Shown piece after piece: positions 15,013 through 22,891 of a stretch of DNA of 64,000 nucleotides. The notes under the pieces were generated by a model. The model did no database searches, was not told where the DNA came from, and saw only the letters and a program-made list of their open reading frames with translations. The stretch lies in assembly GCF_014646015.1 (NCBI RefSeq), contig NZ_BMMQ01000007.1:62001-126000 (forward strand), in the 5' to 3' direction. The stretch comes from Microbacterium nanhaiense (GTDB lineage: Bacteria > Actinomycetota > Actinomycetes > Actinomycetales > Microbacteriaceae). The position numbers were made by a program, and so were the translations under genes. The number at the start of each line of letters is the position of its first letter. The stretch's first letter is position 1.

Positions 15013-16952
15013 CCGCGCGCTTCGTCGCCATCCGCGTGCTCGCGGTGCTCTCCGTGCTGCTCGGCGTCAACTACGTCGCCTGGCGCTGGATGGCCTCGAT
15101 CAACTGGGAGGCGTGGTGGATCGCCGTGCCGCTCGTGATCGCCGAGACGTACAGCGTGATCGACACGGTGCTGTTCTGCATGACGATGTGGCGCGCCCGC
15201 GAGCGGCCCGCGCCCCGCTCGGATCCGCAGGGCACCGTCGACGTGCTGATCACGACCTACGACGAGCCGCTCGAGATGGTGATGGCGACGGCGCGCGCGG
15301 CGCGGGCGATCGCGTATCCGCACACGACGTGGATCCTCGACGACGGCGCCCGCGACGAGCTGCGCGCGGCAGCCGAATCCGCGGGAGTCGGCTACGTGAC
15401 ACGGTCGGAGGATTGGGTCGGCAAGCCCCGGCATGCGAAGGCCGGCAACCTCAACAACGCGCTCTTCGCGACGGAGGGCGAGTTCTTGCTGATCCTCGAC
15501 GCCGATCAGGTGCCGGATCCGCTGATCCTGCATCGCACCCTCGGCTACTTCGCCGACGACCCCGAGGTCGCCCTGGTGCAGACGCCGCAGTGGTTCTCGA
15601 ACGTCGACGAGGCGGATCCCCTGGGCAGCCAGGCCCCCCTGTTCTACGGCCCGATCCAGCAGGGCAAGGACGGCTGGAATGCCGCGTTCTTCTGCGGGTC
15701 GAACGCGATCCTGCGTCGCGAGGCGCTCATGCAGCTCGGCGTCGTGGGGTACGTGCGCAGCGTCACCGAATCGACGGCCCGCGCCCTCCGCACCGCCGAG
15801 GCGCTACTGGCGCGCGAGACGCGGCGAACCGACGGATCCCTGCGGGAGGAGCTCACCGCGCTCCACGAGACCGTGTCGGCGGGCCGCTCGCGGATCCGGG
15901 CGGGCGAGCCGGTCGGCGACGTCACGTACCGCGTCTCGTCGGCGGTCGACGCGGCGAGCGCGCGCCTCGTCGCCGGCGACCTGCAGGCGATCCGGGACGA
16001 CCTCGCCGAGATCGGCGAGCTGCCGATCGCCCGCGACGCGGAACTCGGCGAGATCGTCGTCGACGAGGCGGCGCTCGACGAGCTGGCGACCCGCGAGCTG
16101 TCGCCGTTGACGGCCTTGGAGGCGGTGCGCGGGCTGCTCGATGCGGTGCGGGTCGACCGGCCCGACGAGGCCCAGCCCGTGCTGCCGCTCGCGACGATTT
16201 CGGTGACGGAGGACATGGCGACCGCGATGCAGTTACACGCGCAGGGCTGGCGCAGCGTCTACCACCACGAGATCCTGGCCCGCGGCCTCGCGCCCGAGGA
16301 CCTGCGCACCATGCTGACGCAGCGCCTGCGCTGGGCGCAGGGCACGTTGCAGGTGATGCTGCGCGACAACCCGCTCGTCAAAAAGGGGCTCGGTGCGGGG
16401 CAGCGGCTCATGTACTTCGCCACGATGTGGAGCTACCTCTCGGGCTTCGCCGCCCTCGCCTACCTCACCGCCCCGGTTCTCTACCTGCTCGCGGGCGTGA
16501 TGCCCGTCGCCGCGTGGTCGGTGGATTTCTTCGCGCGATTCCTGCCGTTCTTCATCGTGAACCAGGTGCTGTTCCTCGTCGTCGCGAAGGGCATGCGAAC
16601 GTGGCGGGGCCAGCAGTATTCGCTCGCGCTCTTCCCCGTGTGGATCCGTGCCTGCTGGACGGCGGTCGCGAACGTCGTCTTCGGGCGCCCGCTCGGCTTC
16701 GCCGTGACGCGGAAGGACGGACGCGCACCGGGTGGAGTGCCGCTGCGGCAGATCTGGCCGCAGCTCCTCGCGATCGTCGTGCTCATCGTCGCGGTGATCG
16801 TCGGTGTGCTCCGCGTGATCGTGGGCACTGCCGACGGCACCGGTACGCTCGTCAACACCGTGTGGGTCGTGTACGACCTCGCCGTGCTGAGCGTGATCAT
16901 CCAGGCCGCGCTGTATCGCGGACCCTCGCCCCGTGAGAAGGAGAACGCATGA
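15009..16952 (+). CDS. Membrane glycosyltransferase family 2, cellulose-synthase-like, with large insertion
   Basis: This is 647 residues, starting at the GTG overlapping the phosphatase stop. Two N-terminal helices (residues about 5-55) are followed by a GT-A domain: VDVLITTYDEPLE, WILDDGARDE, LNNALFATEGEFLLILDADQ, TPQWF, FFCGSNAILRREAL (near 228), SVTED (near 397) and QRLRWAQG (near 437), i.e. the D, DxD, TED and QxxRW set of processive synthases. At least four C-terminal helices follow. It should build and extrude a beta-linked polysaccharide. Between FCGSNAILRR and TED lies an insertion of about 145 residues that is largely charged and helical; most relatives have about 20. There is no PilZ domain, so the linked partner switch may replace c-di-GMP control. 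Confidence 0.9.
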   Translation: MTARFVAIRVLAVLSVLLGVNYVAWRWMASINWEAWWIAVPLVIAETYSVIDTVLFCMTMWRARERPAPRSDPQGTVDVLITTYDEPLEMVMATARAARAIAYPHTTWILDDGARDELRAAAESAGVGYVTRSEDWVGKPRHAKAGNLNNALFATEGEFLLILDADQVPDPLILHRTLGYFADDPEVALVQTPQWFSNVDEADPLGSQAPLFYGPIQQGKDGWNAAFFCGSNAILRREALMQLGVVGYVRSVTESTARALRTAEALLARETRRTDGSLREELTALHETVSAGRSRIRAGEPVGDVTYRVSSAVDAASARLVAGDLQAIRDDLAEIGELPIARDAELGEIVVDEAALDELATRELSPLTALEAVRGLLDAVRVDRPDEAQPVLPLATISVTEDMATAMQLHAQGWRSVYHHEILARGLAPEDLRTMLTQRLRWAQGTLQVMLRDNPLVKKGLGAGQRLMYFATMWSYLSGFAALAYLTAPVLYLLAGVMPVAAWSVDFFARFLPFFIVNQVLFLVVAKGMRTWRGQQYSLALFPVWIRACWTAVANVVFGRPLGFAVTRKDGRAPGGVPLRQIWPQLLAIVVLIVAVIVGVLRVIVGTADGTGTLVNTVWVVYDLAVLSVIIQAALYRGPSPREKENA

Positions 16953-17281
16953 CCATCAGCACCGAGGAACGCGGCAGCTATGCCGTGATCCGCGTCGAGG
17001 GGCGGCTCGTCGCGTCGTCCGCACCGGCGTTCCGCTCGAGCGTGCAGGCGGCCGTCGATGGCGGCTCCCCTCGCGTCGCCGTCGACCTAGCCGCCGCGAG
17101 CTTCGTCGATTCCTCCGGCCTGGGCGCGCTCATCTCCGGGCTCAAGACGGCGCGCCTCGCGGGCGGCGACCTCCGGATCACCGCCGTGCCGGAGTCGGTG
17201 CGCACGGTGCTGCGCCTCACGAACCTCGACCGCGTCCTGCACGCCTACGAGACGCCGGAAGCGGCGTTCGATGCCGATTGA
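16949..17281 (+). CDS. STAS-domain protein (anti-sigma-factor antagonist type)
   Basis: This is 110 residues, a complete STAS domain of the SpoIIAA/RsbV class: YAVIRVEGRLVASSAPAFR, RVAVDLAAASFVDSSGLGAL, then LRITAVPESVRTVLRLTNL. The DSSG loop near residue 54 contains the Ser normally phosphorylated by the partner kinase and dephosphorylated by a SpoIIE phosphatase. Both partners are encoded in this operon. An AGAAGGAG ribosome site precedes the ATG, which overlaps the glycosyltransferase stop (ATGA). In the family the unphosphorylated form binds the anti-sigma kinase. Here no sigma factor gene is nearby, so the output may be the glycosyltransferase instead. Confidence 0.93.
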   Translation: MTISTEERGSYAVIRVEGRLVASSAPAFRSSVQAAVDGGSPRVAVDLAAASFVDSSGLGALISGLKTARLAGGDLRITAVPESVRTVLRLTNLDRVLHAYETPEAAFDAD

Positions 17282-17693
17282 CGAGATCCGGACGATCCGG
17301 ATCGACGGCGCCGCAGACCTGGCGTTCGTGGACGGCCTGCTCGACGAGCTCGACCGTCTCTGGGCTGCGGTCCCCCGCGTGCCCGAGGAGGATCGCCTGC
17401 TCTTCGGGCTCGCCGTCTCGGAGATTGCGACCAACATCGTGGAGCACTCCCCTCCGGGAACCCGCATCGACGCGCTCGTGAGCGCCGCGCCGAGCGCGCT
17501 GAGCGCCGAGCTGCGCGACACGGCGGCGCCGGCCCACATCGATCTCGCCGGCGCGGCGATGCCGGATGCCGACGCCGAATCCGGCCGCGGGCTGGCGCTG
17601 TCGAGGACGGTTCTCGACGAGCTGGAGCACACCGGATCCGACGCCGGAAACGCGTGGCGGATGGTGCGGATCATCCGCCCGGCCTCCGCATAG
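17271..17693 (+). CDS. RsbW/SpoIIAB-like serine kinase (HATPase)
   Basis: This is 140 residues, a small GHKL ATPase. The N-box appears as LAVSEIATNIVEHSPPG (residues about 45-62) and the G-box as ESGRGLALSRTVLDEL (about 103-118), matching anti-sigma-factor kinases. It should phosphorylate the STAS protein encoded by the overlapping upstream gene (11-base overlap). The ATP-lid region is short, as in many stand-alone actinobacterial members. With the phosphatase and STAS protein it completes a partner-switching module. It could sequester a distant sigma factor or act directly on the glycosyltransferase. The gene ends 8 bases before the convergent corC. Confidence 0.9.
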   Translation: MPIDEIRTIRIDGAADLAFVDGLLDELDRLWAAVPRVPEEDRLLFGLAVSEIATNIVEHSPPGTRIDALVSAAPSALSAELRDTAAPAHIDLAGAAMPDADAESGRGLALSRTVLDELEHTGSDAGNAWRMVRIIRPASA

Positions 17694-17701
17694 CGTTCGA
17701 C

Positions 17702-19006
17702 CTATGGCGCCTCGTGCGTCGGGGCGACCCGTTCGCCTGGCTGCTCGCCGTCCGTCGCCGTAATGCGCAGCCAGGCGACGCGGCGGCGTTCGACCACCAC
17801 GACGCGGATCGTCGCCCCGGGCACCTCGACGGTGTCGCCGACGACCGCCAGGCGCCCCAGCCGTTCCACCACGAGGCCCGCGATGGTGTCCGAGGTGCCG
17901 CGCGGCAACTCGAGCTTCGTGAGCTCCTCGACGTCCTGCAGGTTGAGGCGCCCGTCGATGAGGCCACCCTCGGCGGTCGGAAGGCCGTCAGTGTCGTACT
18001 CGTCGAAGATCTCGCCGACCACCTCCTCGACGAGGTCTTCGAGCGTGACGATGCCGTCCGTTCCGCCGTATTCGTCGACGACGACGGCGATCTGGTCGTT
18101 CTCTGCGCGCATGCGCGTGAGGGTCGGCAGGACCCTCGCGGTCGACGGGAGGTACGGGAGCGCACGCATGAGGGCGCTCAGCGGCCTATCGGTGTCGTCG
18201 GCGTCGAACAGATCGCGCACGTGCACGAAACCGATGATGTCGTCGATCGACGCCTCGAACACGGGGTAGCGCGAGAACGGCAGCTCGCGCACCTTCTCGA
18301 CGGCGTCGGCGATCGACGAGCTCGCGGCGAGGCCGGTGATCTCCGGCCTCGGCCGCATGACCTCGCTGATCTGCCGCCCGCGCATCGAGAGCACGTCGTC
18401 GAGGATCCGTCGCTCATCTTCCGGCAGCCCCTGGTGGGTCGAGACGATGTCACGGATCTCTTCCTCGCTCATCTCGTCGGCGGTCTTGTGCGGGTCGCCG
18501 CCGAGCAGGCGCACGAGCGCGTTCGTGCACACCGACAGCAGCCAGATGACGGGGCGCATGATGGTGGCGAAGCCACCGAGAACGGGCGCGACGGCGTACG
18601 AGAACGCGGCGTTGCGCTGGATCGCCAGGCGCTTCGGCACGAGCTCGCCGAGCACGAGCGACAGGAACGCGATGATCAGCGTCAGCACCACGGTCGACAG
18701 GGTCGAGGCGAGCTGCGCGCTCATGCCCCACGACTCGAGTATCGGCACGACCGACGGCGAGATCGACGTCGCGCCGTACGCGGACGACGCGAAGCCGGCC
18801 ACGGTGACGCCGATCTGGACGGCGGAGAGGAAGGTGTTGGGGTTGCGCGCGAGCTCCGCGACCCGCTCACCGCGTCGCCCACGGGCGGCGATCGCGGTGA
18901 GCTGGCTTTCGCGGAGCGTCACGAGCGCCATCTCGGTGGCGGCGAACACGCCGCCGATGAGCACGAAGATGACGACGAGCGCGATGTTCCAGAGCAGGTC
19001 GGTCAT
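17702..19006 (-). CDS. CNNM/CorC-family membrane protein (DUF21, two CBS, transporter-associated domain)
   Basis: This is 434 residues. The N-terminal DUF21 domain (about 1-195) has FVLIGGVFAATEMALVTLRE and VLGELVPKRLAIQR. Two CBS domains span about 205-330, including MRPRPEITGL, FSRYPVFE and VVDEYGGTDGIVTLEDLVEE. The C-terminal CorC/HlyC domain covers about 345-420 (GRLNLQDVEEL, VEVPGATIRVVVVERRRV). The family is linked to Mg2+/Co2+ export and metal homeostasis, older names being hemolysin C. It starts 49 bases after terC on the same strand, so both are probably expressed from the manganese-riboswitch leader. Its length and domain order are normal. Confidence 0.92.
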   Translation of the reverse strand: MTDLLWNIALVVIFVLIGGVFAATEMALVTLRESQLTAIAARGRRGERVAELARNPNTFLSAVQIGVTVAGFASSAYGATSISPSVVPILESWGMSAQLASTLSTVVLTLIIAFLSLVLGELVPKRLAIQRNAAFSYAVAPVLGGFATIMRPVIWLLSVCTNALVRLLGGDPHKTADEMSEEEIRDIVSTHQGLPEDERRILDDVLSMRGRQISEVMRPRPEITGLAASSSIADAVEKVRELPFSRYPVFEASIDDIIGFVHVRDLFDADDTDRPLSALMRALPYLPSTARVLPTLTRMRAENDQIAVVVDEYGGTDGIVTLEDLVEEVVGEIFDEYDTDGLPTAEGGLIDGRLNLQDVEELTKLELPRGTSDTIAGLVVERLGRLAVVGDTVEVPGATIRVVVVERRRVAWLRITATDGEQPGERVAPTHEAP

Positions 19007-19054
19007 CGTGTGGCCGCCTGCCCGGGTCTATCGGGGTGAGACATGACGGGGCCC

Positions 19055-20041
19055 TCAGACGCTCTCGTCGACGCGCCGGCGGTCGGCGCGGGTCTTGACG
19101 AGGCTCGCGATCGTCGCCACGGCGATGGTCGCGCCGATGAACGTCAGCGAGAACCAGATGGGGATCTCGGGGGCCCACTCGACGCCCTGGCCGCCGTTGA
19201 TGAACGGCACCTCGTTGACGTGGAGCGCGTGCAGCACGAGCTTCACGCCGATGAAGGCGAGGATCACGGCCAGACCCTGCGCGAGGTAGACGAGGCGCTC
19301 GAGCAGACCGCCGATGAGGAAGTACAGCTGTCGCAGACCCATCAGCGCGAACGCGTTGGCCACGAACACGATGTACGCCTCTTCCGTGAGGCCGTAGATG
19401 GCGGGGATGGAGTCGATCGCGAAGACGAGGTCGATGAAGCCGATCGCGACGATCGTGAGCAGCATCGGCGTCACCCAGCGGCGCCCGTCCTTGCGGACGG
19501 TGAGCTTGTCTTCGTGGTACTCGTCGGTGACGGGCAGGATCCGGCGGACGAGGCGCATGAACGCGCTGTCTGCCGGGTTCGACTCGTGCCCCCCGCGCGC
19601 CTGGCGGTACGCGAGGAAGAGCAGGAAGGCGCCGAAGACGTAGAAGATCCACGAAAGGTTCGCGATGAGCGCGGCGCCCACCGCGATGAAGGCACCGCGC
19701 AGGATCAGCGCGATGACGATGCCGATCATCAGCACCTTCTGCTGATAGGCCCGCGGCACGGCGAAGCCCGTCATGACGATGAGGAAGACGAAGAGGTTGT
19801 CGATCGACAGCGCCTTCTCGGTGAGGTAGCCGGCGAAGTACTCGCCGCCAAAGTCCCACCCGGAGACGATGCCCAGCCCGACGCCGAACACGACCGCCAG
19901 GCCGATGTAGAAGGCCGACCAGCGCGCGGATTCGCCGATCGTCGGCTCGTGCGGCTTACGGACGTGTGCGAAGAATTCGTAGACGAAGAAAGCGATCGTG
20001 ACGGCGATCGTGATGCCCCACACGAGAGGGGTAACGTTCAT
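19055..20041 (-). CDS. terC: TerC/Alx-family manganese exporter
   Basis: This is 328 residues with about nine membrane helices. The two conserved acidic motifs are present: YLTEKALSIDNLFVFLIV in the first half and FIDLVFAIDSIPAIYGLT in the second. Family members (Alx, MeeY/TerC) export Mn2+ and help metallate secreted proteins. The start at 20041 (MNVTPLVWG) is chosen because AGGAG lies 6 bases upstream. An in-frame ATG at 20059 and a TTG at 20068 would add residues but lack ribosome sites. A yybP-ykoY riboswitch precedes the gene on the same strand, which strongly supports manganese control. Confidence 0.93.
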   Translation of the reverse strand: MNVTPLVWGITIAVTIAFFVYEFFAHVRKPHEPTIGESARWSAFYIGLAVVFGVGLGIVSGWDFGGEYFAGYLTEKALSIDNLFVFLIVMTGFAVPRAYQQKVLMIGIVIALILRGAFIAVGAALIANLSWIFYVFGAFLLFLAYRQARGGHESNPADSAFMRLVRRILPVTDEYHEDKLTVRKDGRRWVTPMLLTIVAIGFIDLVFAIDSIPAIYGLTEEAYIVFVANAFALMGLRQLYFLIGGLLERLVYLAQGLAVILAFIGVKLVLHALHVNEVPFINGGQGVEWAPEIPIWFSLTFIGATIAVATIASLVKTRADRRRVDESV

Positions 20042-20078
20042 GAAGGTCTCCTGAACCATGGCGTACAAAACGTGACGT

Positions 20079-20172
20079 CAAGGTCTTCTCCATTCCCTGA
20101 AACGGGAACCGGTGACCCGGAGTGCGAATGCACTCGTAGTGACGAGCCGGCCGTATCGGAGTACTCCCCCTG
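20079..20172 (-). ncRNA. yybP-ykoY manganese riboswitch in the terC leader
   Basis: Read on the minus strand, the RNA begins CAGGGGGAGTACTCC and ends GGAGAAGACCTTG, the conserved P1/L1 and L3 regions of the Mn2+-sensing yybP-ykoY aptamer. C(A)GG pairs with CCTTG through a G-U wobble. The internal GCTCGTCA and ACTCCGGGTCACC segments match the equivalent parts of its twin at 20298. The aptamer ends about 35 bases before the terC start. In this class Mn2+ turns on an exporter gene. Recognition is by conserved motifs, not a covariance search. Confidence 0.85.
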
Positions 20173-20297
20173 CTGTCGCCCAGAATACACGACGCGACTT
20201 ATGGGTCGGGCCGCGGGCGGCTCCTGCACCCGCCGCTGCTCCCGTGAGGTGCGCGACCCAGCAGAGGCATAGGTGACCTTCTTACGCTGTCATCTTG

Positions 20298-20389
20298 CAA
20301 GGGGAGTACTCCCGACGCGACGTACCCGTCATCACGAGTCCACGGTTGGATTCCGGGTAGGTCGGCCCGTACGGGCGGAGGAGACCTTG
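20298..20389 (+). ncRNA. Second yybP-ykoY manganese riboswitch, head-to-head with the first
   Basis: CAAGGGGAGTACTCCCGA opens the element and GGAGGAGACCTTG closes it, with perfect P1 pairing CAAGG/CCTTG. GTCATCACGAGT and TTCCGGGTAGG lie between. Its twin on the other strand starts 126 bases away, so both transcripts diverge from one short promoter region. The downstream gene begins at 20428. Its ribosome site GAGAGG followed by TTTCTCC can pair with the aptamer's GGAGACC end, suggesting Mn2+ control of translation. Confidence 0.87.
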
Positions 20390-20427
20390 ACGTTCCGGCC
20401 GCGTGCCGCCCGTCGAGAGGTTTCTCC

Positions 20428-21162
20428 ATGGTCCGCTCGGCAGCCGACGCTGTCACGGGTGATCGCCGCGCAACCACCCCGCCGGCGGATGAATTGAGCC
20501 GACCCCACGCGTCACCCGCGTCGAGGGATCGGTACGCTCCTCCGGCGTCATCTCGCGTTTCATCCGAGATGTCGGCAGGCGACCGCGCCGCGATCGCCCG
20601 CTACGACTATCTCCTGCGTACGGCCGACCCCGACCAGGTGGAGCAGATGCATCGTGAGGCCTTCGCCCGGCTGACTCCTGAGCAGCGCGCGCACGTGAGA
20701 GAGCGGATGGGTGCAGACCTCGCTCCGCACGAGCGCCCCCGTTCGGACAGCGCGGACGACCTTGCGCGAACAGCTGCTCGCGCGGAAGCGGCCCGTCCAG
20801 GACGAATGTCGGGGCTGCTCGCCAAGGCCGGCAGGGGCGGACTCATCGCGACGGGCGTCGCAGGTGCGGGTGGTCTGCTCGCCGCTGTGGCGGGTGGGGC
20901 AATCATCAGCAGCGTCGCGGGTCCCTTGCTGGAGTCAGCCGGGCAGATGGGCGTCGACTTCGCGGGGCTCGCGGAAGGTGTGGATCTGGAGGCGATGGCA
21001 TCCGGTATCTACCTCGCTTCACTCGCGGACAACTCCGGTGTTGGCGAATGGGCAGGCGGTGCCCAGGATGCCATCACGGGGGCGGGTGAGCAGATCAGCG
21101 GCTTCGGTGAAGGATTGTCGAATCTCGGCATCCCCGGATTCGGTGACCTCTTTGAGCGTTGA
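20428..21162 (+). CDS. Uncharacterised protein under manganese riboswitch control
   Basis: This is 244 residues and not one I can assign to a known enzyme. After about 47 Ala/Pro/Arg-rich residues comes IARYDYLLRTADPDQVEQMH, then REAFARLTPEQRAHVRERMG, an amphipathic helical region seen in short actinobacterial proteins often mislabelled as cation-transporting ATPases. A hydrophobic Gly/Ala-rich stretch follows (about 125-160, LLAAVAGGAIISSVAGPLL), which may be membrane-inserted, and then a Gly-rich tail. The ATG at 20428 has GAGAGG 7 bases upstream. An in-frame ATG at 20569 lacks one. Mn2+ control implies a role in manganese tolerance or delivery, which is inference. Confidence 0.75.
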   Translation: MVRSAADAVTGDRRATTPPADELSRPHASPASRDRYAPPASSRVSSEMSAGDRAAIARYDYLLRTADPDQVEQMHREAFARLTPEQRAHVRERMGADLAPHERPRSDSADDLARTAARAEAARPGRMSGLLAKAGRGGLIATGVAGAGGLLAAVAGGAIISSVAGPLLESAGQMGVDFAGLAEGVDLEAMASGIYLASLADNSGVGEWAGGAQDAITGAGEQISGFGEGLSNLGIPGFGDLFER

Positions 21163-21464
21163 CCCGGTTCGTGTGGGTTCTCACCGATCCAGAACGCACC
21201 GCGCTCGAGTCACTGATAGCCCGGGGCACCACCGACAACAGCATTACCCCGAACACATCCAGATCTGACGTCGTAGAAGTTGACGTAGGCCCTACTGTTC
21301 ACGCGGTGAAGCGTTCTGCCCTGGCGGTGGACGGTTCGTCATGTCCAGTTGAAGCGCACACGGGAAATCCGGCGGGAGCGGTTGGGCTCTGAAACGGTTG
21401 CTCTGAACTTGCGCCGCACACGCGTTACGGCAGACCCCTTCCGTCGCTCTTTGGTCAAGAGGCT
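21163..21464. other. Gene-poor 302-bp stretch with a short transposase-like fragment
   Basis: No convincing gene lies here. A short plus-strand frame opening at a TTG (21159) encodes VWVLTDPERTALESLIARGT, which resembles the N-terminal helix of IS630-type transposases. The similarity stops after about 25 residues and the rest looks random. It may be a degraded insertion-sequence end. Base composition is lower in G+C than the flanking genes. Confidence 0.35.
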
Positions 21465-22208
21465 CTAGATCGCGTCGAGCCAGTCGATCACACGGTCATC
21501 GAACCAATCGGGACGCTGCAGTGGAATGCCGTGTCCGCATCCAGGCACAACCGAAAGCACACTGCTCGGAAGGGCCGCGTGGATGATGTTGGCCGAGTTG
21601 CGCATGAGACGGCGTTCACGCTCCCCGACCATGACAAGAACTCGTCCGTGAAACTTCGACCATTCGGCTGGCAGCTCGAACCGCATGTTGGCGCCGACCG
21701 CGGCGAGGAGCGTCGTTCTCGAGATGTCAGAGCTGGTGCTGATGTAGTCCTCCATCAGGTGAGGAGGAATGAAAAGCTCGCGGGCTTGCAGCTTTGCAAA
21801 CCACCGTTGGCGGGCCAGGGGTGCACTGACACCGAGCGCAGCGAGCGTGACACTGGCGAACGACATGGCCTTCGCCTGAGCGCTCACGACAATCGCTTGA
21901 CTAACGAGGTCGGGACGCGATGAGGCCAGTTGAATGGCGAGCTGAGCTCCGAGTGAGAACCCAATGACGGTCACAGGCCGGCCGGGAACAGCGGTAGTTA
22001 ACAACGTGGTGATCGCGGAAAGAGCGTGCGGGTGAGAGACGTACGGCTCAGCGGCCGACTTCCCGTGTCCCGGTAGGTCGGGAACAAGAACGGTGTAGTT
22101 CGATTCAAGCCGCTCCCGGAGGGAATCCCACATCCACCCGGCAACGCCACCACCGTGGAGGAGAAGCACGGGCGACGCGCCGTCAGGGCCAGATGACGTG
22201 AAAAACAT
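21465..22208 (-). CDS. Alpha/beta hydrolase
   Basis: This is 247 residues. It has the hydrolase fold motifs VLLLHGGGVAGWMWDSL (oxyanion HG), VLVPDLPGHGKSA, VTVIGFSLGAQLAIQLA with nucleophile Ser in GFSLG, an acidic residue in the VLVMVGERERRL strand-loop, and VVPGCGHGIPLQRPDW with the catalytic His. The start at 22208 is favoured by AAGGTGAG just upstream; a longer frame to 22580 lacks family similarity. The substrate is unknown. Codon use here includes more A/T-ending codons and no GGATCC hexamers, unlike the rest of the window, hinting at a different origin. It is divergent from the GNAT gene. Confidence 0.88.
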   Translation of the reverse strand: MFFTSSGPDGASPVLLLHGGGVAGWMWDSLRERLESNYTVLVPDLPGHGKSAAEPYVSHPHALSAITTLLTTAVPGRPVTVIGFSLGAQLAIQLASSRPDLVSQAIVVSAQAKAMSFASVTLAALGVSAPLARQRWFAKLQARELFIPPHLMEDYISTSSDISRTTLLAAVGANMRFELPAEWSKFHGRVLVMVGERERRLMRNSANIIHAALPSSVLSVVPGCGHGIPLQRPDWFDDRVIDWLDAI

Positions 22209-22325
22209 GATGCTCTCACCTTGCCAGAGTCCCCGAGCGCACTTCGATCTCGGCGCCCTGCCGGAGACGATCGTTTGCGGCTGGACGAGGTCGTTGGTGC
22301 TGGGGTCTGACCGAAGGACGGGCGG

Positions 22326-22796
22326 ATGACTGGATATGGTGTCGGAATGAGCGGAACAACCCCGGCTGTCGAAGTGCTGATGTCTGTCAATGATGTCGAC
22401 GCGGCGGACATCGCTCGGCTGCTCACCCAGCTTTCGACGACTGCTACGTTCGACCGGTCTCGCTTGGAAGCGATTGTCACGCATGACGCAACGGAGCTGC
22501 TTGTCGTGCGAGACGAGGGCAGGATCGTGGGCACCGCCACGCTCGTAACCTTCCCGCTGCCGACGGGCCTCCGCGGTCATGTAGATGATGTGGTGGTTGA
22601 CGAGTCGATGCGTGGGCGCGGTATCGCACGGGCTCTGCTGGTACGAATGACCGAACTCGCCACCGAACGCGGTCTCCGAACACTCGACCTCACGTCGCGT
22701 CCGTCGCGGGAGTCAGCGATACGGCTATATGAGTCCGTCGGTTTCGTACGCCGGGAGACCAATGTGCTTCGATTCACGCCAACCCAGCATTCGTAG
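22326..22796 (+). CDS. GNAT-family N-acetyltransferase
   Basis: This is 156 residues, or 149 if the second ATG at 22347 is used. GAAGGA 8 bases before the first ATG favours 22326. The acetyl-CoA fold is clear: LLVVRDEGRIVGTATLVTF, DDVVVDESMRGRGIARALLV (the R/QxxGxG/A pyrophosphate loop), then LDLTSRPSRESAIRLYESVG with the terminal beta-bulge motif LYESVGFVRRETNVLRF. The substrate is not predictable. It is divergent from the hydrolase at 21465-22208, both in a stretch with atypical composition. Confidence 0.88.
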   Translation: MTGYGVGMSGTTPAVEVLMSVNDVDAADIARLLTQLSTTATFDRSRLEAIVTHDATELLVVRDEGRIVGTATLVTFPLPTGLRGHVDDVVVDESMRGRGIARALLVRMTELATERGLRTLDLTSRPSRESAIRLYESVGFVRRETNVLRFTPTQHS

Positions 22797-22891
22797 GGGT
22801 GTCGCCCCCCTTGGCCGGCGAATCTGCCCCGCGTTTCTGACGGTCTTCTCCAGCGATCCGTTCGGCTCGTGAGATCCGCGCCTCAGCACAG

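Noticed and set aside
21159..21392. A 77-codon frame with an IS630-like N-terminus
   Set aside because: Similarity covers only about 20-25 residues, the start is TTG and the rest has no family resemblance; kept only as a note on the gene-poor stretch.
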